Source: an uncultured Arthrobacter sp. (lineage in GTDB: Bacteria; Actinomycetota; Actinomycetes; Actinomycetales; Micrococcaceae). From it: a DNA stretch of 7,577 nucleotides. The position numbers and the translations under genes are program-made. The stretch lies in assembly GCA_937873245.1 (NCBI GenBank), contig CALMVY010000273.1, positions 1-7,577 of the forward strand, written 5' to 3'. The notes under the pieces were generated by a model that had not been told where the DNA came from, made no database searches, and worked only from the letters and a program-made list of their open reading frames with translations. Every line of letters starts with the position of its first letter. Position 1 is the stretch's first letter. This document shows positions 4,181-7,577 of this stretch, piece by piece.

Positions 4181-6895
4181 AGCAACCATAATGCGTATGC
4201 GGTTGGACGGCCCTGGCTTGGCGTAAGGCGCGGAGGTGGCCGCTCGGCTGGTCCTCGTCTACGCGGGTCGCGGAATCTGCTCCATGCGCTGCTGGCAGCA
4301 CTGCTGGCAGCGCTCCTGCTTGCGCTGGGTGTTCTGGCGGCGCCGGTTCCGGCGTCGGCTGCTCCGGGTGACGTTGGGGTTGAGGGTCCGTCGCATTCGG
4401 GGACGGGGACGCCGACTGGTACCAAGCGGGCAACGAGTGCGTTGTGGTTCAACGACGGGGCCTGGTGGGGGAACTTGTGGGACACTGCGAGCTCGGATTT
4501 TCGTATCTTCCGGTTCAATGGCGCGACGAGCTCGTGGGTCGATACGGGCGTGGCGACGGACACTCGGGCGAACACCCATCATGACGTGTTGTGGGACGGG
4601 ACGACGTTGTATGTGGCGAGCTATCGGTTCGTCAACGACGGTCTGCCGGCTGAACCGAACTTCCCGACGACTATGCGGCGTTACAGCTACGACCCGAGTA
4701 AGAAGACGTACACGCTGCTGAGTTCCAAACAGATCAACAACCAGCGCGTTGAGACCCTGACCATCGACAAGGACTCGACTGGTCGGGTGTGGGCCACGTG
4801 GCAGCAGGGGAACCGGATCTATCTGAACGTCACTGACACGGCCGGCGTGGAGTGGGGCACGCCGTTTGCGCATCCTGCGTCGTTGAGCAACGTGTCTGTG
4901 GACGACAACTCGGCTCTGATCGCGTTCGACGGGAAGATGGGTGTGCTGTGGAGCCGTCAGGTCGGTGACGCCAGCGACGGCATGTACTGGAGCTCCCACG
5001 TCGATGGAGCGTCCAACACCGCCTGGACCACTCCTGTGGCGGCGGTCAAGGGGCAGCGCAGCGGTGATGACCACATGAACTTGAAGTGGCTGGACTCCTC
5101 GGGCGGTCGGGTTTTCGCCGCTATCAAGACGTCTTTCACGTCGGCGTCTCAGCCGCTGATCCAGCTGTTGGCGTTCAATGGTTCGACGTGGTCCGTGAAC
5201 ACGATCGCGACTGTGGCGGAGTGCCCGAACCGGGTGCTCGTCTTGATTGATGAGAGTACGCAGAGGCTGCGTACCTTCGCTACGTATCCCAAGCCGAGTG
5301 GCACAACGAACGCTGGTGTATGCACCACCTCGGGTGGTGCGATCTACGAGAAGTCCACTCCGCTCGACAACATCAGCTTTACCACCACGAAGACCGCTCG
5401 CATTGTGGACGCCGACCAGTATGTCCACAACGTGACGTCGACGAAGCAGAACCTCAACAGTGCGGCGCGGGGCACGGCCAACAGCGGTCTGCTGGTGCTC
5501 AGTGATGTGAACGCCACAAGCCGGTACTGGCACTTTTACGAGCCGGGCCCCGGCGGTGGGGGCGGGGATACTACGGCCCCGACCGTGACGGCCACGTCTC
5601 CGGCAGCCGGTGCCACTGGTGTGGCGGTGACGGCGAATGTGACGGGGACGTTCTCGGAAGCGATGAATGCGTCGACGGTCACTTCGGGCACGTTCACGCT
5701 GACGACCGGGGCGACGACGGTGCCGGCCGCTGTGACATATGCAAACAACGTTGCGACGTTGAACCCGACTGCGGACCTGGCGGCCGGTACGACATACACG
5801 GCGACCATCAAGGGCGGCGCCACTGGCGTGAAGGATGCTGCCGGTAACGCGTTGGCGTCGGACCGGACGTGGACGTTCACCACCGCGTCGGCGGGCGGCG
5901 GCACGTCGGAGACCGTGACGCTCACGGCCACCGCTGACAGCTATGTGTCGAGCGGGGCGGCGGGGACGAACTACGGCACGAGTGTCATGTTGGGCGTGGA
6001 CAACAGCCCGGTGGAGGCCACGTACTTGAAGTTCGACCTGTCGGCGTATGCGGGCAGGACGCTGGAAAGTGCGACGTTGCAGCTGCGCAGCGCCGGGAGC
6101 GGGTCGATGGGTACGCAGAACGTGAAGCTGGTCGCTGATGACGGCTGGACCGAGGGCGGGATCACGTACACCAACCGTCCGGCGCTCGGCACCGGCATCG
6201 CCACGTTCGGCCCGACGACGGCCAACTCCAGCTACAGCGTTCCGCTGACGGTCAGCGGCCTGGCCGGCGAACTCGGCCAGCAGCTCTCTCTCGGGATGGA
6301 CGCCAACAGCAGCGACGGACTGGACCTCCACTCCAAAGAGGCCGGCAGCACGCTCGCACCCAAGCTGGTGCTCACGCTGAGCGGCGGCGCCGTGCGCACC
6401 ATCTTCGTCGAGGTTCCGGGCCAGATCGCGGAGAGCGCGCTCACCGAGGTGACCTTCGTGCTCAACGAGCGGCTCAGCGGACTCCCGTTGCGTGAGATCC
6501 GGTCGTCGCTGGCCGCTCGGTTGCGCGACACCGGCGCGCAGGGGGGGGCTCGTGAGCTGCTCAACGTCTTCGTGCAGGAGGGCGACCTCCCGGAATCGCC
6601 GCTCCTCGCGGAGCGTGCGGGCGATCAGCCCGCGGCCCATCAAGGAGGTCAGGCTCGACGGGTCAGCGACGCCCCACAGCCTCGATCGCTGGTCGCCCCA
6701 CGTGCGCACGAGACCCCCGACACAGGGGCTCAGCATCACGGTTTCGAGGGTGTCCCCGGGCGCGATGCCCGACGCCGGGTTGTCCATGATGCCCTCACCA
6801 TCGCGACCGGACATCAGATGCCAGTCTGGTTGGCGCCCCCGGACGGATTCGAACCGCCGACGCCGGCCTTAGGACGGCCGCGCTCTATCCACTGA
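4178..6895 (+). CDS. Secreted propeller/Big_5/DNRLRE protein, 3' end chimeric
   Basis: A large exported protein with the following layout. Residues 1-61 are a long signal peptide: Arg-rich n-region, hydrophobic core 34-55, cleavage likely at ASA/A after 61. Residues about 80-455 are rich in Trp, Asp and Gly with recurring blade-like pieces (SALWFNDGAWWGNLWD, FNGATSSWVDTG, LLAFNGSTWSV), suggesting a sialidase/BNR-like beta-propeller; I see no catalytic signature. A Gly-rich linker spans 456-463. Residues 464-572 are a Big_5 (SbsA-like) Ig domain (TAPTVTATSPAAGATGVAV to TWTFTT). Residues about 577-735 are a DNRLRE/CBM96-like domain (TATADSYV, TNYGTSVMLGVD, TYLKFDLS, GWTEGGITYTNRP, LHSKEAG), probably binding polysaccharide. 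Native sequence ends around 6365-6391. The in-phase continuation to 6895 is HrcA-like, then antisense to another gene and to tRNA-Arg, so the last 165 or so residues are probably not real. Placement after a glycosyltransferase relic hints at a surface-polysaccharide locus. Confidence 0.8.
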   Translation: MSNHNAYAVGRPWLGVRRGGGRSAGPRLRGSRNLLHALLAALLAALLLALGVLAAPVPASAAPGDVGVEGPSHSGTGTPTGTKRATSALWFNDGAWWGNLWDTASSDFRIFRFNGATSSWVDTGVATDTRANTHHDVLWDGTTLYVASYRFVNDGLPAEPNFPTTMRRYSYDPSKKTYTLLSSKQINNQRVETLTIDKDSTGRVWATWQQGNRIYLNVTDTAGVEWGTPFAHPASLSNVSVDDNSALIAFDGKMGVLWSRQVGDASDGMYWSSHVDGASNTAWTTPVAAVKGQRSGDDHMNLKWLDSSGGRVFAAIKTSFTSASQPLIQLLAFNGSTWSVNTIATVAECPNRVLVLIDESTQRLRTFATYPKPSGTTNAGVCTTSGGAIYEKSTPLDNISFTTTKTARIVDADQYVHNVTSTKQNLNSAARGTANSGLLVLSDVNATSRYWHFYEPGPGGGGGDTTAPTVTATSPAAGATGVAVTANVTGTFSEAMNASTVTSGTFTLTTGATTVPAAVTYANNVATLNPTADLAAGTTYTATIKGGATGVKDAAGNALASDRTWTFTTASAGGGTSETVTLTATADSYVSSGAAGTNYGTSVMLGVDNSPVEATYLKFDLSAYAGRTLESATLQLRSAGSGSMGTQNVKLVADDGWTEGGITYTNRPALGTGIATFGPTTANSSYSVPLTVSGLAGELGQQLSLGMDANSSDGLDLHSKEAGSTLAPKLVLTLSGGAVRTIFVEVPGQIAESALTEVTFVLNERLSGLPLREIRSSLAARLRDTGAQGGARELLNVFVQEGDLPESPLLAERAGDQPAAHQGGQARRVSDAPQPRSLVAPRAHETPDTGAQHHGFEGVPGRDARRRVVHDALTIATGHQMPVWLAPPDGFEPPTPALGRPRSIH
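4289..4312 (+). repeat. 12-bp tandem duplication in signal-peptide core
   Basis: CTGCTGGCAGCA (4289-4300) is followed directly by CTGCTGGCAGCG (4301-4312), encoding LLAA twice (residues 38-45). The duplication lengthens the hydrophobic core by four residues and is a likely slippage site. Confidence 0.8.
6365..6586 (+). pseudogene. hrcA: Internal fragment of heat-shock repressor HrcA
   Basis: About 66-74 codons in phase with the upstream secreted-protein frame read GAVRTIFVEVPGQIAESAL, then VLNERLSGLPLREIRSSLAA and ARELLNVFVQEGD. This matches the central/C-terminal region of HrcA, the repressor that binds CIRCE operators upstream of groESL/dnaK operons: the strand after the VTDxGxV segment, and the helix with the strongly conserved LN.RL.GL...EIR. 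The N-terminal winged helix and the final C-terminal domain are both absent. Codon use is GC3-rich and coding-like. The family call rests on motif memory without alignment. A run of eight G at 6541-6548 could hide a length error. Confidence 0.6.
6581..6787 (-). CDS. 3'-truncated gene of unknown function
   Basis: From the ATG at 6787, preceded by GGTGAGG five bases upstream, 69 codons read outward on the minus strand to about 6581, where the HrcA-like piece begins. Third positions are almost all G or C, as in a real gene, whereas the plus-strand frame over the same DNA is not. Visible sequence: MDNPASGIAPGDTLETVMLS, then GLVRTWGDQRSRLWGVADP and GRGLIARTLREERRF. There is no signal peptide or membrane segment, and I do not recognise the family. 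It starts about 44 nt after the 3' end of tRNA-Arg on the same strand. An in-frame ATG at 6814 is an alternative start with no ribosome-binding site. Confidence 0.5.
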
Positions 6896-6906
6896 GCTAC
6901 GGGGGC
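6831..6906 (-). tRNA. tRNA-Arg (CCT anticodon)
   Basis: A complete 76-nt cloverleaf on the minus strand. Acceptor GCCCCCG pairs with CGGGGGC. The D-arm is GCTC...GAGC. Anticodon stem CGGCC/GGCCG encloses loop GTCCTAA with anticodon CCT, reading AGG. The T-arm is GGCGG-TTCGAAT-CCGTC with one G-T pair. The discriminator is G and CCA is encoded. Nothing is degenerate. The plus-strand reading frame from 4178 runs through this gene antisense, confirming that its end is spurious. Confidence 0.97.
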
Positions 6907-6914
6907 GCGGGCTC

Positions 6915-6923
6915 CATCGTAGC
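6915..6923 (-). promoter_or_regulatory. -10 region of tRNA-Arg
   Basis: On the minus strand GCTACGATG contains TACGAT (6921-6916), ending nine bases before the tRNA 5' end at 6906. The same nonamer recurs at 7382-7374 ahead of the SnoaL-like gene. No convincing -35 is seen. Confidence 0.4.
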
Positions 6924-6969
6924 GCGCCCCGCGCGGCGTGCCGCAGGCGAACCGGTGCTGCGGGGCGCG

Positions 6970-7350
6970 TCAGCGAACGGTGTCGTGGTTGACGTAGGCG
7001 AAGATCCGCCACGGATCGGGCCCGACGAGCTGGTACGAGGTCCGGAAGTCGCGCACGACGCTGCCGTCGGCGGCCCGGACGCGCCAGTGGACGGTGGCGA
7101 GCGCGGCGCTGTCGCCCTGCTCGAGGATGTCGACGCCCTCGATGTCGGCGGCCACGGCGCCCGAGGCCCGGTAGGCGGCCATGACGCCCGCGAGGTGCGC
7201 GACGACCGCGGGGCGGTCCGGCAGCGGGATCGGAACGCCCTTGCGCACAGCCAGGAAGGGCGCCCCGCACATGTCGGCGACGGCATCGGCGTCCGATGCC
7301 ATGTAGCGCTCGGCGTATCGCTCGAAGAGCTCTGCCACGTCCGCGGTCAT
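6970..7350 (-). CDS. NTF2/SnoaL-like fold protein, 126 aa
   Basis: A small cytoplasmic alpha+beta protein with the NTF2-like layout: N-terminal helices (DVAELFERYAERYMASDADA, residues 4-23), a short insertion ending FLAVRKGVPIPL, a helix around 46-61 (RPAVVAHLAGVMAAYR), then strands DIEGVDILEQGDSAALATVHW, SVVRDFRTSYQLVG and PWRIFAYVNH. Members act as small-molecule isomerases, hydrolases or binding proteins; I cannot assign a ligand. The length is normal and complete. The start at 7350 is fixed by GGAGG seven bases upstream; the frame remains open further 5' to 7491 but that part overlaps the divergent gene. It is divergent from the glutaredoxin-like gene at 7438. Confidence 0.8.
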   Translation of the reverse strand: MTADVAELFERYAERYMASDADAVADMCGAPFLAVRKGVPIPLPDRPAVVAHLAGVMAAYRASGAVAADIEGVDILEQGDSAALATVHWRVRAADGSVVRDFRTSYQLVGPDPWRIFAYVNHDTVR

Positions 7351-7373
7351 AGGTCGCCTCCACTTCGTCCCCG

Positions 7374-7382
7374 CATCGTAGC
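7374..7382 (-). promoter_or_regulatory. -10 region of SnoaL-like gene
   Basis: GCTACGATG on the minus strand (TACGAT at 7380-7375) lies 24 bases before the start codon at 7350, with GGAGG between them, as expected for a short-leader transcript. It is identical to the nonamer ahead of tRNA-Arg. Confidence 0.4.
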
Positions 7383-7422
7383 GGCCCGGACCCGGCAAAA
7401 GGGCTCTCAGGACGACCTCGCC

Positions 7423-7428
7423 TAGAAT
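7423..7428 (+). promoter_or_regulatory. -10 box, glutaredoxin-like gene
   Basis: TAGAAT ends nine bases before the ATG at 7438. No Shine-Dalgarno lies between them, so the transcript should be leaderless or nearly so. No clear -35 is visible. Confidence 0.5.
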
Positions 7429-7437
7429 GCCTTGGCG

Positions 7438-7577
7438 ATGTCCGTCACCCCCGTGCCCGAGCTGCTGCTGTACACGCGCGACGGCTGCCACCTGTGCGAC
7501 GACGCGCGCGCCATCGTCCAGGGCCTGCTCGAGGACCGTGCCGCGCGCGGCCAGCGAACCGCCGCCCTGCGCGAGCG
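7438..7577 (+). CDS. DUF836 glutaredoxin-like protein (partial at window end)
   Basis: The first 46 codons of a thioredoxin-fold protein: a short strand ELLLYTRDG, then C17-H-L-C20 followed by an acidic helix (DDARAIVQGLLEDRA). The sequence YTRxGCHLC is characteristic of the actinobacterial glutaredoxin-like DUF836 family of small thiol-disulfide oxidoreductases, typically 75-95 residues. The gene runs off the window. The start is supported by the closely spaced TAGAAT. In many actinobacteria this gene stands near rex and hemA, which would lie to the right; that cannot be seen here. Confidence 0.8.
   Translation, partial: MSVTPVPELLLYTRDGCHLCDDARAIVQGLLEDRAARGQRTAALRE

Noticed and set aside
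4259..6814. 851-codon open frame on the minus strand
   Set aside because: It is antisense to the secreted protein, Arg/His-rich and low in protein-like structure; it stays open because of GC-rich codon bias. Only its first part (6581-6787) looks genuinely coding.
6587..6895. C-terminal extension of the large plus-strand frame as real protein
   Set aside because: It runs antisense to a GC3-biased minus-strand gene and through tRNA-Arg; no domain is visible.

Overview
The window is high-GC DNA of actinobacterial character: GC-rich third codon positions, GTG starts, -10 boxes almost touching start codons, and a GAP-family membrane protein. The left part (about 1-3038) resembles a Micrococcales (Arthrobacter-like) chromosome. 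It is not one continuous story. It reads as a mosaic of at least four pieces with recognisable seams, each carrying truncated genes.

Region 1 (1-3038): an untranslated left edge with two strong hairpins; a six-helix GAP-family (Sap/SfLAP-like) membrane protein gene on the minus strand; a Bcp-type peroxiredoxin gene on the same strand; a divergent MarR-type regulator with an apparently leaderless promoter; an isochorismatase-family cysteine hydrolase lacking its N-terminal half; a doubtful 46-codon ORF; a bidirectional terminator; and the 3' half of a CAT-anticodon tRNA on the minus strand whose 5' half is absent. The bcp/marR divergent pair is the one coherent regulatory unit here: a thiol peroxidase beside a probable redox or ligand-responsive repressor.

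Region 2 (3039-4177): mostly gene-poor, with lower GC around 3453-3792. It holds a short possible secreted Cys-containing protein (minus strand) and a degenerate N-terminal remnant of a family-2 glycosyltransferase.

Region 3 (4178 to about 6390): one large secreted multidomain protein: signal peptide, Trp/Asp-rich probable beta-propeller, Big_5-type Ig-like domain and DNRLRE/CBM96-like domain. Its native C-terminus is missing. The frame runs in phase into about 66 codons that look like the middle of heat-shock repressor HrcA, then antisense through an unrelated minus-strand gene, and ends inside a tRNA-Arg gene.

Region 4 (about 6581-7577): a second actinobacterial-looking segment with a 3'-truncated unknown gene, an intact tRNA-Arg(CCT), an NTF2/SnoaL-like protein (all minus strand) and the start of a DUF836 glutaredoxin-like protein (plus strand). 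The two seams around the HrcA piece each lie in short sequence that fits both partners. That is typical of template-switch or assembly chimeras, but also of microhomology-mediated rearrangement.

I see no convincing undescribed system. The most interesting items are the seams, the halved tRNA with its terminator still attached, and the secreted propeller/Big_5/DNRLRE protein beside a glycosyltransferase relic.
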